Positions 27,310 to 39,356 of a stretch of 48,164 nucleotides of DNA are shown here, piece by piece. Source of the DNA: Actinomycetota bacterium (GTDB lineage: Bacteria > Actinomycetota > Actinomycetes > S36-B12 > UBA5976); assembly GCA_947448865.1 (NCBI GenBank), contig CANFOW010000011.1:1-48164 (forward strand). Direction: 5' to 3'. Position 1 is the first letter of the stretch. Each line of letters starts with the position of its first letter. The notes under the pieces are model-generated. The model ran no database searches and was not told the origin of the DNA. It worked only from the letters and a program-made list of their open reading frames with translations. A program made the translations under genes and the position numbers.

Positions 27310-29421
27310 TCACACGTTGGCATCACGAAGAGAAACCATCCACAGCGCTGTGGACCACGGTTCAAGGGTGACCACCGTTCCTGCCGTAATTGCAACAGGT
27401 GAATGCCAATTCTGGGAGTGGGCTGTGTTGAACATCAACTGGTATTCCTGGCCGTATTCACCATTAGGCAACACAACGTCAACGGGCTTATCTGAGGAAT
27501 TGAGGAACCAGTAAAAGCCGTTATCGACCATGTCATGGCGGTCGAGTGTGCTGACCGCACCGGCAAGGTACATGCCAATACTGCGCGTGGCCGCTGAATC
27601 CCAATCTTCTTGTGCGAAGAGGTCACCGTCGGCATTCATCCATGCGATGTCTGGGACATTCACGAATTCGACTTTTTCACCTTTGAGGAAACTGTCGCGT
27701 TGGAAGACTCGATGTTCACGGCGAATACGGATGAGATGCGAGGTGAAGTCAAACATATTTTGTTGCCATGGTTGAACATCCCATGACATCCACGACAAGG
27801 CGTTGTCCTGGCAATAGGCATTGTTATTTCCATTTTGCGTTCGCGCTAACTCGTCACCAGCGAGAATCATGGGGATTCCGGCACTCAAAATCACTGTGGC
27901 CATCATGTTACGAAGTTGACGTTGACGATGTTCAATGATCTTTGGGTCTGTGGTTTCACCTTCAACACCGCAGTTCCACGAACGATTGTTGTCCGTGCCG
28001 TCGCGTCCTTGTTCACCATTGACCAAGTTGTGTTTTTGGTTATACGTCACAAGGTCGCGCATTGTGAAGCCATCATGGGCAGTGACGAAGTTGATAGACG
28101 CATGCGACCCACTCGAGTGATGCCAATACACATCACCTGAGCCAGTAAGTCTCCAACCGAGCTCTGCTACACCAAACCCTTGTCCTCGCCAAAAATCGCG
28201 AATGCAGTCTCGATACTGGTCATTCCATTCACTCCACGGTTCGGGGAAGTTTCCAAGTTGGTAGCCATCGTTGCCGACATCCCAAGGTTCAGAAATGAGT
28301 TTCACGTTTCTTAAAATCGGATCTTGCGCAATGGCTGAAATGAGATTGCCGTTGACATCTGGTGAATGATCGGCCCGACGTGTAAGCGCTGTTGCGAGGT
28401 CAAAACGGAATCCATCAACGTGCATCTCTTGAACCCAGTAGCGCAATGAATCCATGATCAGGCGCAACGACGTTGGGTGAGATGCTCGCACTGTGTTGCC
28501 GCATCCAGTCGAGTCCCAATATGTTCGACCATCATTGTCGAGGTGGTAGTACGACGCATTATCAAGACCGCGAAGCGAAAGCGTCGGACCAAATTCGTTT
28601 CCTTCTGGAGTGTGGTTGAACACGACATCCATGATGACTTCGATTCCCGCGCGATGAAACGCTTTGATCATGTCTTTGAATTCGCGCACTTGCTCGCCAT
28701 GTGAACCAGTCGATGAATATCCCGCATGCGGTGCGAAAAATGCCAAGGTGTTGTAACCCCAGTAGTTCGTTTTATTGCGGGTCAATAAAAAAGTTTCCGG
28801 AACAAATTGTTGAAGTGGCAAGAATTCCACAGCAGTCACACCTAGATGCTGCAGGTGTTCAATCATCACCGGATGTGCCATCCCTGAATATGTTCCACGA
28901 ATAGATTCTGGGACATCAGGGTGAGACTTAGACATTCCCGCGAGATGCGCTTCGTAAATCACCGTTTCATTGACTGAACGGACAGGGGACTTAACACCTT
29001 CCCAGTCGTAATGGTCATCCACGACAACGCTGTGTGGCACAAAGTCGGCGCTGTCCTTGTCGTTAAACACCGTGTCGTCGCTTCCCAGGTGACCGAAAAG
29101 TGACTCATCAAGAATCAGTTCTCCCGTAACCGCCTTCGCGTACGGGTCAATCAGTAGCTTTGCTGGATTAAACCGCAGGCCACGTTCTGGCTGCCAAGTC
29201 CCATGAACTCGAAACCCATACTCTTGGCCGGGACCTACTTGCGGCACAAAAGCGTGAAATACCCCTTTTGTAAACCCTGTCAGGTCAACATTGTGATGGC
29301 CACCTTCTGGAGTGAAGAGACATAACTCCACGCGGTCAGCCTCAGGAGCCCACACAGCAAAGTTTGTTCCGCCGTCGATGACCGTGGCACCAAGGGGCTC
29401 TGGTTGCCCGAGTTGATCCAC
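27310..29421 (-). CDS. glgX: Glycogen debranching enzyme GlgX
   Basis: GlgX hydrolyses alpha-1,6 branches of glycogen left by phosphorylase. The 703-residue GH13_11 protein has an N-terminal CBM48 domain (about 8-115) and a TIM barrel with Asp341 (GFRFDLATAL), Glu378 (ISEPWDVG) and Asp450 (VTAHDGFTMRDL). The NKTNYWGYNTLAFFAPH segment is typical of isoamylase/GlgX-type proteins. It starts with GTG preceded by CAGGTGA. Together with glgE and glgB downstream it forms a minus-strand operon, separated from glgE by 46 bases. TreX-like isoamylase activity is an alternative that sequence alone cannot exclude. Confidence 0.94.
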   Translation of the reverse strand: MDQLGQPEPLGATVIDGGTNFAVWAPEADRVELCLFTPEGGHHNVDLTGFTKGVFHAFVPQVGPGQEYGFRVHGTWQPERGLRFNPAKLLIDPYAKAVTGELILDESLFGHLGSDDTVFNDKDSADFVPHSVVVDDHYDWEGVKSPVRSVNETVIYEAHLAGMSKSHPDVPESIRGTYSGMAHPVMIEHLQHLGVTAVEFLPLQQFVPETFLLTRNKTNYWGYNTLAFFAPHAGYSSTGSHGEQVREFKDMIKAFHRAGIEVIMDVVFNHTPEGNEFGPTLSLRGLDNASYYHLDNDGRTYWDSTGCGNTVRASHPTSLRLIMDSLRYWVQEMHVDGFRFDLATALTRRADHSPDVNGNLISAIAQDPILRNVKLISEPWDVGNDGYQLGNFPEPWSEWNDQYRDCIRDFWRGQGFGVAELGWRLTGSGDVYWHHSSGSHASINFVTAHDGFTMRDLVTYNQKHNLVNGEQGRDGTDNNRSWNCGVEGETTDPKIIEHRQRQLRNMMATVILSAGIPMILAGDELARTQNGNNNAYCQDNALSWMSWDVQPWQQNMFDFTSHLIRIRREHRVFQRDSFLKGEKVEFVNVPDIAWMNADGDLFAQEDWDSAATRSIGMYLAGAVSTLDRHDMVDNGFYWFLNSSDKPVDVVLPNGEYGQEYQLMFNTAHSQNWHSPVAITAGTVVTLEPWSTALWMVSLRDANV

Positions 29422-29486
29422 GAATTCACCTGCTTTGCAATTGACGACTTATCTAGGGGACAACCTATTGTGGCGCATTCCCTCGC

Positions 29487-29492
29487 TAATCT
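29487..29492 (+). promoter_or_regulatory. Predicted leaderless -10 element for the enoyl-CoA hydratase gene
   Basis: TAATCT is followed by TGTCAG and the GTG start at 29499. Confidence 0.55.
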
Positions 29493-29498
29493 TGTCAG

Positions 29499-30272
29499 GT
29501 GAGTAACTTTTTGCACTTAGAGCGACATGGCTTGGTTCTTGTGGTCACACTTGATCGCCCAAAAATGAATGTCCTGTCTCGCGAGATGCAAAATGACCTC
29601 GCTGATGTGGCTCGTGATGTTGCAACGGATGACAGTGTGCGTGCGGTTGTGTTTTATGGCGGTGAACGTAACTTTGCCGCTGGCGCTGATGTAAAAGAAA
29701 TGGTGCATTGGGATAGCGACATCGCTCATCGTGAATCACCGGATTTACAATCAGCGTTTAACGCGGTGGCTTCAATTCCACAGCCGACCATTGCCGCCAT
29801 CACTGGGTACGCACTTGGTGGAGGACTCGAGCTTGCAATGAGTTGCGACTTACGTGTAACTGCAGACAATGCCACGTTGGGCCAGCCGGAAATTTTGCTT
29901 GGGATCATTCCTGGCGCAGGTGGCACGCAGCGCCTGACTCGACTCGTTGGTGTGTCACGCGCTAAAGATTTGATTATGACTGGCCGATTTGTTACGGCTG
30001 CCGAAGCGGCTGTGATGGGTTTGGTTAATGAGGTCGTTGCACCCGAGCAGGTATTCACCCGTGCCGTGGAGTTAGCCTCGACGCTAGCCGCAGGTCCACG
30101 CCTTGCACTGGCTGCAGCTAAACGGGCAATTGACCGCGGAATTGAAGTGCCTCTGAGTCAAGGCTTGGAAATCGAGACCGCTGAGTTTGCCGGTCTATTT
30201 GGAAGTGTGGACCAACAAACCGGAATGACGTCATTCGTGGAAAATGGGCCTGGAAAAGCCGTATTCGAGTAA
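29499..30272 (+). CDS. Enoyl-CoA hydratase
   Basis: Crotonase-fold enzyme that adds water to trans-2-enoyl-CoA. The 257-residue protein has an oxyanion-hole segment FAAGADVKEM (59-68) and GYALGGGLELAMSCD, with both catalytic glutamates at 111 and 131, spaced by 20 as in rat crotonase (144 and 164). The end, EGLEIET-like SQGLEIETAEFAGLF then GMTSFVENG, is typical for short-chain hydratases. It lies directly upstream of etfBA, and with the dehydrogenase (16028) and thiolase (20171) the window holds most of a beta-oxidation cycle. An acyl-CoA dehydrogenase is not in the window. The exact substrate is unknown. Confidence 0.93.
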   Translation: MSNFLHLERHGLVLVVTLDRPKMNVLSREMQNDLADVARDVATDDSVRAVVFYGGERNFAAGADVKEMVHWDSDIAHRESPDLQSAFNAVASIPQPTIAAITGYALGGGLELAMSCDLRVTADNATLGQPEILLGIIPGAGGTQRLTRLVGVSRAKDLIMTGRFVTAAEAAVMGLVNEVVAPEQVFTRAVELASTLAAGPRLALAAAKRAIDRGIEVPLSQGLEIETAEFAGLFGSVDQQTGMTSFVENGPGKAVFE

Positions 30273-30292
30273 GACCGACGGGTTAATTCCCG

Positions 30293-30337
30293 ATTGGATA
30301 CAATCTTCACGGTAGATTGGATCCAAAGTAATTGGAT
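30293..30337. repeat. Three ATTGGAT repeats ahead of etfB
   Basis: ATTGGAT occurs at 30293, 30316 and 30331 on the plus strand. The middle copy is part of a perfect palindrome, TTGGATCCAA (30317-30326). The copies surround the likely -10 element at 30299 and the leader, so a regulator site is plausible. Confidence 0.45.
30299..30304 (+). promoter_or_regulatory. Candidate -10 element for etfBA
   Basis: TACAAT is a near-consensus -10 hexamer. Transcription would start near 30311, giving a leader of about 37 bases with a TGGGAG ribosome-binding site before the GTG. No clear -35 box is seen. Confidence 0.5.
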
Positions 30338-30347
30338 GGGAGTCCTT

Positions 30348-31127
30348 GTGAATATCTGCGTTTGTGTCAAGCAGGTTCCAGATAGCTGGGCAGAAAAGAA
30401 GCTCACGAGCACCGACAGCACACTTGATCGTGATGCTGCAGAACGCGTTGTGAATGAGCTAGATGAGTACGCCGTAGAAGAAGCATTACGACTAGTTGAA
30501 GCACACGGTGGTGAAGTGACCATCTTGTCGATGGGTCCTGAACAAGCCGCTGACAGTATTCGTAAAGCAATTTCCATGGGTGCTCATGCTGGAATTCACG
30601 TCAGCGACCCAGCACTCCACGGCTCGGATGCCATTGCCACTTCTTTAGTTCTTGCCAAGGCCCTCGAAGGTCGCAACTTTGACCTCATCATGTTCGGTTG
30701 CGAATCTACAGACGCACGCATGAGCGTTGTTCCTGCAATGGTTGCTGCGCGTCTGGGACTGCCTCAAATGACCTTCGCAAACAAGGTCGAAGTAAGCGGA
30801 ACCGATCTAACAATCCATCGCGTCACAGATAGTGGGTACGACGAAGTGAAGTCTTCGCTACCTGCAGTTGTGTCTGTTGTTGAGAAAATCAATGAGCCTC
30901 GCTACCCATCGTTTAAGAACATCATGGCTGCCAAGAAGGCTCCTATGGAAACCCTGTCGCTTGCTGATGTGAATGTCAGTGGCGAAGTTGTTGGACTCGG
31001 TAGCGCATGGTCAGCAGTTGCTGATTTCGCAGACCGTCCAGCAAAGGCAGCCGGAACTATCGTGACTGACGATGGCACTGGCGCAGAAAAAATTGCTGAA
31101 TTCCTTGTCGCACAGAAATTTGTTTAG
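30348..31127 (+). CDS. etfB: Electron transfer flavoprotein subunit beta
   Basis: EtfB and EtfA form the soluble flavoprotein that takes electrons from acyl-CoA dehydrogenases and passes them to the ETF:quinone oxidoreductase. The 259-residue protein has the N-terminal NICVCVKQVPDSW, the Asp/Ala-rich NELDEYAVEEALRL segment, the AMP-binding FGCESTDARMSVVPAMVA motif and the LPAVVSVVEKINEPRYPSFKNIMAAKK signature, shortened here to its key part PRYPS. GTG 30348 is chosen over the upstream ATG at 30294 because TGGGAG lies six bases before it and homologues begin at this point. etfA follows after eight bases. Confidence 0.95.
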   Translation: MNICVCVKQVPDSWAEKKLTSTDSTLDRDAAERVVNELDEYAVEEALRLVEAHGGEVTILSMGPEQAADSIRKAISMGAHAGIHVSDPALHGSDAIATSLVLAKALEGRNFDLIMFGCESTDARMSVVPAMVAARLGLPQMTFANKVEVSGTDLTIHRVTDSGYDEVKSSLPAVVSVVEKINEPRYPSFKNIMAAKKAPMETLSLADVNVSGEVVGLGSAWSAVADFADRPAKAAGTIVTDDGTGAEKIAEFLVAQKFV

Positions 31128-31135
31128 GAGTAGTC

Positions 31136-32089
31136 ATGAATGAAGTACTAGTTCTTGTTGAACACACTCGCGGCGACATTAAGAAGGTATCGCTCGAACT
31201 TCTCGCTATGGCTGCACACCTGGGAACCCCAAGTGCAGTTGTCGTTGGCGAAGGCGCAGATTCCACGGTGTCGTCACTGGGTGAACACGGCGCAGCGACT
31301 GTGTATGTATGTGCAGATGCGAATATGACAAAGCATGTTGTCGCGCCAGTTGCGGAATTGCTAGCGCAACTTGTTTCTGAAAAGTCGCCAGTAGCTGTGT
31401 TGATTCCATCGTCCATTGACGGAAAAGAAATTGCAGGCCGTCTAGCCATTGCGACCAACTCTGGCGTTATTACCGATGCTGTTGCAGTTGCTGCTGATGG
31501 CACCGCAACGCAAAACGTTTTTGGTGGCGCAACAATCGTTCACTCCAAAGTCACAAGTGGAACTCCGATCATCACTGTGCGTCCAAACTCGATTGCCCCT
31601 GTTGTTTCGAATGCAGCTGGCACACGAGTTGATGTTGACATCACACTCAGTGCTGTTGCAAAGTCAACTTCTGTTGTGAGTTCGGTTGCTGTGCAAAAGA
31701 GTGGTCGCCCAGATCTTTCGGAAGCGTCAATTGTTGTTTCAGGCGGACGTGGCGTTGGTGGCGAAGAAGGTTTCGGAACCGTTATCGAGCCACTTGCCGA
31801 TGCACTCGGCGCAGCAGTCGGCGCATCGCGCGCTGCTACTGATGCGGGCTGGTACCCACATCAGTTCCAAGTCGGCCAAACCGGTAAAACCGTGTCGCCG
31901 CAGCTTTATGTGGCAAACGGAATTTCGGGAGCAATTCAGCATCGCGCCGGAATGCAAACGTCAAAGACGGTTGTTGTGGTGAACAAAGACCCAGAAGCAC
32001 CTATCTTTGACTTGGCAGATTTTGGTGTTGTTGGAGATTTGCACTCGGTTGTTCCCGCATTGACCACCGCGATTAATAACCGCAAGTAG
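31136..32089 (+). CDS. etfA: Electron transfer flavoprotein subunit alpha
   Basis: EtfA holds the FAD of the heterodimer. The 317-residue protein has an N-terminal alpha/beta domain and the C-terminal FAD domain with GAAVGASRAATDAGW, QVGQTGKTVSPQLYVA and GISGAIQHRAGM, all standard FAD contacts, then NKDPEAPIFDLADFGVVGD. Length is normal. It is preceded by GGAG seven bases before the ATG and lies eight bases after etfB. A weak hairpin follows the stop. Confidence 0.96.
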   Translation: MNEVLVLVEHTRGDIKKVSLELLAMAAHLGTPSAVVVGEGADSTVSSLGEHGAATVYVCADANMTKHVVAPVAELLAQLVSEKSPVAVLIPSSIDGKEIAGRLAIATNSGVITDAVAVAADGTATQNVFGGATIVHSKVTSGTPIITVRPNSIAPVVSNAAGTRVDVDITLSAVAKSTSVVSSVAVQKSGRPDLSEASIVVSGGRGVGGEEGFGTVIEPLADALGAAVGASRAATDAGWYPHQFQVGQTGKTVSPQLYVANGISGAIQHRAGMQTSKTVVVVNKDPEAPIFDLADFGVVGDLHSVVPALTTAINNRK

Positions 32090-32108
32090 TTACCTAAGAG
32101 TCCGCTAT

Positions 32109-32130
32109 AAACCTCACTGTTACGAGGTTT
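32109..32130 (+). terminator. Weak terminator candidate after etfA
   Basis: AAACCTC and GAGGTTT form a seven-bp stem with an eight-base loop, ending in four T. The stem is short, so termination may be partial. Confidence 0.4.
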
Positions 32131-32160
32131 TGGCGAAGTGAGTAGCACGCGAAACTCATC

Positions 32161-32166
32161 TAGACT
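32161..32166 (+). promoter_or_regulatory. Candidate -10 element for the cysteine desulfurase gene
   Basis: TAGACT lies nine bases before the ATG. The message would have a leader of only a few bases. No Shine-Dalgarno sequence is present. Confidence 0.45.
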
Positions 32167-32175
32167 TAGGGCATC

Positions 32176-33351
32176 ATGGCGTATTTAGATCACGCCGCTA
32201 CGACTCCGATGTTTCCCGAGGCGATTGCGGCAATGACCGAGTTACTGGCGATGCCCGGTAACCCGTCATCTCTGCATGCGTCTGGACGAGTAGCTCGCCG
32301 ACATGTTGAGGAAGCTCGCGAAGTTGTGGCCCGAGTTTTGGGCTGTCGACCTGCCGAAGTTGTATTTACTTCGGGTGGTACCGAAGCGAACAACATTGCG
32401 CTTAAGGGCATTGCGTGGTCAGAACGCGAACAAAACCCAGCCAAGCGTCGCATAGTTGTGAGCAGCGTTGAGCACCACGCCGTTCTGGATCCAACTCACT
32501 GGTTACAGGACTCCAATGAATTTGATGTCACGTGGGTGCCAGTCGATCACTTTGGTCGGGTAACTCCGCAAGCGTTGCGTGAAGCGCTTGGCGATGACCC
32601 ATCCGATGTAGCACTGGTCAGCGTCATGATGGCGAACAACGAAGTCGGTACGACTAACGACATTGCGGCGTTGACCGCAGTGACTCGTGAATTTGGAATT
32701 CGTTTTCATACGGATGCGGTCCAAGCGCCAGCCTGGCTTGATGTGAACTTTGCTGAGCTCGGTGTGTGTGCCATGACAGTTTCTGCACATAAAGTCGGCG
32801 GTCCACACGGAGTCGGTGCGCTCATAGTAAGTCGAGATTGCAAAATCACACCACTGGTTCATGGTGGTGGGCAAGAACGTGATATTCGTTCAGGCACGCT
32901 TGATGCTCCGGCTATTGTCGCATTTGCGGCTGCGCTGGATGTAGTGAGTGAACGTCGGACAACAGAAGTTGCTCGTATTCGCGCATTGCGTGATTCGTTG
33001 GTCGAACAAGTTTTTGCAGTAGCACCGGATGCAATCTTTAATGGTGATCCTGAAGGACGTCTAGCTAATAACGCGCACTTCACATTCCCAGGATGTCTTG
33101 GTGATTCACTCTTGATGTTGCTCGATGCCCAAGGTGTTGAATGCTCCGTTGGTAGCGCATGTTCTGCAGGCGTTCCGCAACCATCACATGTGTTACTTGC
33201 GATGGGTGAAACCGCAGACCATGCACGCAGCACTTTACGTTTTTCACTCGGATACTCATCAGGTGCAAGCGATGTCGATGAATTGATCACGGCTTTACCT
33301 GTTGCGCTTGAGCGTGGTCGTCGTGCGGGAATGCCGCGAGGTGCCGCATGA
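32176..33351 (+). CDS. Cysteine desulfurase (NifS/IscS family)
   Basis: This PLP enzyme removes sulfur from cysteine as a protein-bound persulfide. The 391-residue protein has the N-terminal YLDHAATTP, the PLP lysine Lys206 in SAHKVGGPHG, His100-101 stacking region EHHAV, and the active cysteine Cys329 in VGSACSAG. It belongs to the IscS-like group with a mobile catalytic loop. Its stop overlaps the start of mnmA (ATGA), so delivery of sulfur to MnmA for tRNA 2-thiouridine is the most direct inferred role. It corresponds by position to M. tuberculosis Rv3025c. Fe-S assembly is a possible second role. Confidence 0.94.
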   Translation: MAYLDHAATTPMFPEAIAAMTELLAMPGNPSSLHASGRVARRHVEEAREVVARVLGCRPAEVVFTSGGTEANNIALKGIAWSEREQNPAKRRIVVSSVEHHAVLDPTHWLQDSNEFDVTWVPVDHFGRVTPQALREALGDDPSDVALVSVMMANNEVGTTNDIAALTAVTREFGIRFHTDAVQAPAWLDVNFAELGVCAMTVSAHKVGGPHGVGALIVSRDCKITPLVHGGGQERDIRSGTLDAPAIVAFAAALDVVSERRTTEVARIRALRDSLVEQVFAVAPDAIFNGDPEGRLANNAHFTFPGCLGDSLLMLLDAQGVECSVGSACSAGVPQPSHVLLAMGETADHARSTLRFSLGYSSGASDVDELITALPVALERGRRAGMPRGAA

Positions 33352-34435
33352 GAGTTTTAGCCGCACTTTCTGGTGGCGTTGATTCCGCAGTTGCTGCAGC
33401 ACGTGCTGCCGAAGCGGGACACGATGTCACTGCTGTTCACTTAGCCCTGTCGCGCAATCCACAGTCTCATCGCACTGGTGCTCGTGGTTGTTGCACCATT
33501 GAAGATTCCAATGATGCATTCCGTGCTGCCGACATGATTGGTGCACCGTTTTATGTATGGGACATGTCTGCGGAGTTTCAAGAAAAAGTTATTGAGGATT
33601 TCATCTCGGAATATTCCGTGGGTCGCACACCTAATCCATGTTTGCGATGTAACGAAAGCATCAAGTTTGAAGCGGTACTAAACCGTGCCATTGCACTCGG
33701 TTTCGATGCGGTAGTCACAGGCCACTATGCCCAAATCGTTCATGGTAATCATGGTGCTGAATTACATCGCGCTGTTGACCCGACTAAAGATCAGTCCTAC
33801 GTACTCGGTGTGATGACGGCTGAACAGATTGCGCGATCCATGTTCCCGCTGGGCAATAGCACCAAAGTCGAAGTACGTGCTGAAGCCGAACGCCGCGGAA
33901 TTCTCGTCGCTCAAAAGCCAGACAGCCACGACATTTGTTTCATTCCAGATGGTGACACGGCTGGCTGGTTAGCTCGACAAATCGAAACCACACCTGGTGA
34001 TGTTATTGATGCTGAAACTGGCAACAAGGTCGGCACTCATAAAGGCGCTCAAGCTTTCACAGTCGGACAACGTCGCGGTCTTGCATTAGGCAATCCCACT
34101 GGTGATGGTGAACGGCGTTATGTCGTCGATGTGGATGTGAAAGCCAACACGGTCATGATCGGTCCTCCAACTCTGTTGGACGTGAACGTCATTGAGGCAG
34201 TGAATCCGCGCTGGGGTGGACCACTTCCAGTCAATGGTCAAGACATTGAAGTACAGGTGCGTGCCCATGGCGAGTCACTGCCTGCAGTTGTTGAACTGAC
34301 CAACGATGGAGTCATCATCACGTTGCGCGATCAGTTGCGCGGAGTCGCATCCGGCCAAGCTGCGGTGATGTATGAAGGAACCCGTGTGATTGGTTCTGCA
34401 ACTATTTCGCGTTCCCGGCGTTCGGTTACTGCGTA

Positions 34436-34436
<1 letters not shown>
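33348..34436 (+). CDS. mnmA: tRNA-specific 2-thiouridylase
   Basis: MnmA inserts sulfur at C2 of the wobble uridine in Lys, Glu and Gln tRNAs. The 362-residue protein has the PP-loop SGGVDSAVAA (8-17), the CCTIEDSNDA segment, the nucleophile Cys98 in TPNPCLRCN and the persulfide cysteine Cys197 in SHDICFIPDG. The C-terminal beta-barrel (about 210-355) is complete with KGAQAFTVGQRRGL. It is translationally coupled to the cysteine desulfurase upstream, a natural sulfur donor, and by TAGTG to the next gene. Confidence 0.95.
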
Positions 34437-37542
<3,106 letters not shown>

Positions 37543-37551
37543 CTAAGCCAA

Positions 37552-37557
37552 TAGAAT
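37552..37557 (+). promoter_or_regulatory. Predicted leaderless -10 element for gatC
   Basis: TAGAAT is followed by TGGGCC and ATG, exactly six bases. There is no good ribosome-binding site in the 21-base gap after ligA. Confidence 0.6.
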
Positions 37558-37563
37558 TGGGCC

Positions 37564-37860
37564 ATGGCTGCAATCTCACGCGATGATGTCGCGCATCTAG
37601 CGCGATTAGCGCGGATCGATATCCCCGAATCTGAACTTGACCACTATGCCTCGCAACTTGATGCAATCTTGGAGGCTGTTGACAAGGTTTCTGGTTTAGA
37701 CACCAGCGGCGTCGAGCCGATGAGTCACCCGGTCAAAATGGAAAACGTTTTTCGTGAGGACATTCCAGCACCCTCGCTTAATGCGCAGCAGGCACTTGCT
37801 GGAGCTCCGGCCGTCGAGGATAGCCGCTTCCGTGTGCCACGAATTTTGGATGAGGAATAG
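37564..37860 (+). CDS. gatC: Asp-tRNA(Asn)/Glu-tRNA(Gln) amidotransferase subunit C
   Basis: GatC is the small subunit that wraps between GatA and GatB in the transamidosome, which converts Glu-tRNA(Gln) and Asp-tRNA(Asn) to the amidated forms. The 98-residue protein has the family start [19 protein letters not shown], the [15 protein letters not shown] segment, and the C-terminal [10 protein letters not shown]. gatA begins two bases after its stop. Confidence 0.95.
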   Translation: MAAISRDDVAHLARLARIDIPESELDHYASQLDAILEAVDKVSGLDTSGVEPMSHPVKMENVFREDIPAPSLNAQQALAGAPAVEDSRFRVPRILDEE

Positions 37861-37862
37861 AG

Positions 37863-39356
37863 ATGTCTGAACTCATTCGCAAAGATGCCAGTGAACTTTC
37901 CGCATTACTACAAGCGGGAGATATTTCGTCTGTTGAATTAACCCAAGCGCATCTTGATCGCATTGATGCAGTCGATGGCAAAGTACATGCCTTTTTACAC
38001 GTGGATCACCAAGGCGCCATTGCCTCGGCTCGCGCAGTTGATGAACGACGCTCAAACGGAGATGCACTTGGTCCACTTGCTGGTGTTCCACTCGCGCTGA
38101 AAGATATTTTGGCGACCAAAGGATTACCGACAACGGTTGGCTCACGCATGCTCGAAGGTTGGATTCCGCCCTACGATGCGACTGTTGTAACGAAACTTCG
38201 TGAAGCAGGAATTGTCATTCTGGGTAAGACAAACATGGATGAATTCGCGATGGGTTCTTCGACAGAACATTCAGCCTATGGACCTACTCATAACCCATGG
38301 GACTTAGAACGCATTCCTGGCGGTTCAGGCGGCGGATCGTCTGCCTCACTTGCTGCGTTCGAAGCACCACTTGCCATTGGAACCGATACAGGCGGATCGA
38401 TTCGTCAGCCCGCAGCTGTAACTGGAACCGTTGGTGTTAAGCCAACGTATGGTGGCGTCAGTCGCTATGGCGTTGTTGCGTTGGCATCTTCCCTTGATCA
38501 AGTTGGACCATGTGGCCGCACTGTTCTCGATACTGCGTTATTGCACAGCGTTATTGCTGGACATGATCCGATGGATCAGACATCGATCAACTCTCCAGTA
38601 CCGGCAGTTGTGGAAGCAGCCAAGCGTGGCGACATCGCAGGAATGCGTATCGGCGTTGTGAAAGAACTTGGTGGGGATGGTTACCAATCTGGAGTCCGTC
38701 AACGATTCGACGAAGCAGTAGTTGTGTTGCAATCACTGGGCGCGCAAATTGTTGAAGTCTCATGCCCAAGCTTTGATTTCGCACTTGCTGCCTACTACTT
38801 AATTTTGCCAAGCGAATGTTCAAGCAACCTTGCAAAGTTTGATGGTATTCGTTTTGGACTACGTGCTGGAGATGACGGCACCCGTTCGGTTGAACAGGTG
38901 ATGAGTCAGACGCGCGCCGCAGGTTTCGGTGACGAAGTTATTCGCCGCATTATTTTGGGAACATACGCGCTGTCTGCTGGTTATTACGATGCGTACTACG
39001 GCCAAGCACAAAAGGTACGTGCTCTGATTGCTCAAGATTTCGCGAAAGCTTTCGCACAAGTTGATGTGTTGATTTCACCAACTGCGCCAACCACGGCATT
39101 CAAAATTGGCGAAAAGCTCGATGATCCACTGGCGATGTACCTCAACGACATTGCAACAATTCCAGTGAACCTTGCTGGCATCCCTGGAATGTCGCTTCCG
39201 ATTGGTCTAGCACCTGAGGACAACCTTCCAGTCGGTATTCAAATTATGGCGCCGGCAATGGCTGACGATCGTTTGTACAACGTGGGTGCGGCACTTGAGC
39301 GCGCATTGTTAGCGCAATGGGGCGCTCCGATTTTGAGTTCGATGGCAGGTGTGTAA
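37863..39356 (+). CDS. gatA: Asp-tRNA(Asn)/Glu-tRNA(Gln) amidotransferase subunit A
   Basis: GatA releases ammonia from glutamine for the transamidation. The 497-residue amidase-signature protein has the catalytic Lys80 ([12 protein letters not shown]), the glycine/serine-rich signature [12 protein letters not shown] (151-162), and the nucleophile Ser179 in [10 protein letters not shown]. Length is typical. Its stop shares bases with the gatB start (TAATG). A separate amidase gene of the same fold lies on the other strand after gatB (40860). Confidence 0.97.
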   Translation: MSELIRKDASELSALLQAGDISSVELTQAHLDRIDAVDGKVHAFLHVDHQGAIASARAVDERRSNGDALGPLAGVPLALKDILATKGLPTTVGSRMLEGWIPPYDATVVTKLREAGIVILGKTNMDEFAMGSSTEHSAYGPTHNPWDLERIPGGSGGGSSASLAAFEAPLAIGTDTGGSIRQPAAVTGTVGVKPTYGGVSRYGVVALASSLDQVGPCGRTVLDTALLHSVIAGHDPMDQTSINSPVPAVVEAAKRGDIAGMRIGVVKELGGDGYQSGVRQRFDEAVVVLQSLGAQIVEVSCPSFDFALAAYYLILPSECSSNLAKFDGIRFGLRAGDDGTRSVEQVMSQTRAAGFGDEVIRRIILGTYALSAGYYDAYYGQAQKVRALIAQDFAKAFAQVDVLISPTAPTTAFKIGEKLDDPLAMYLNDIATIPVNLAGIPGMSLPIGLAPEDNLPVGIQIMAPAMADDRLYNVGAALERALLAQWGAPILSSMAGV

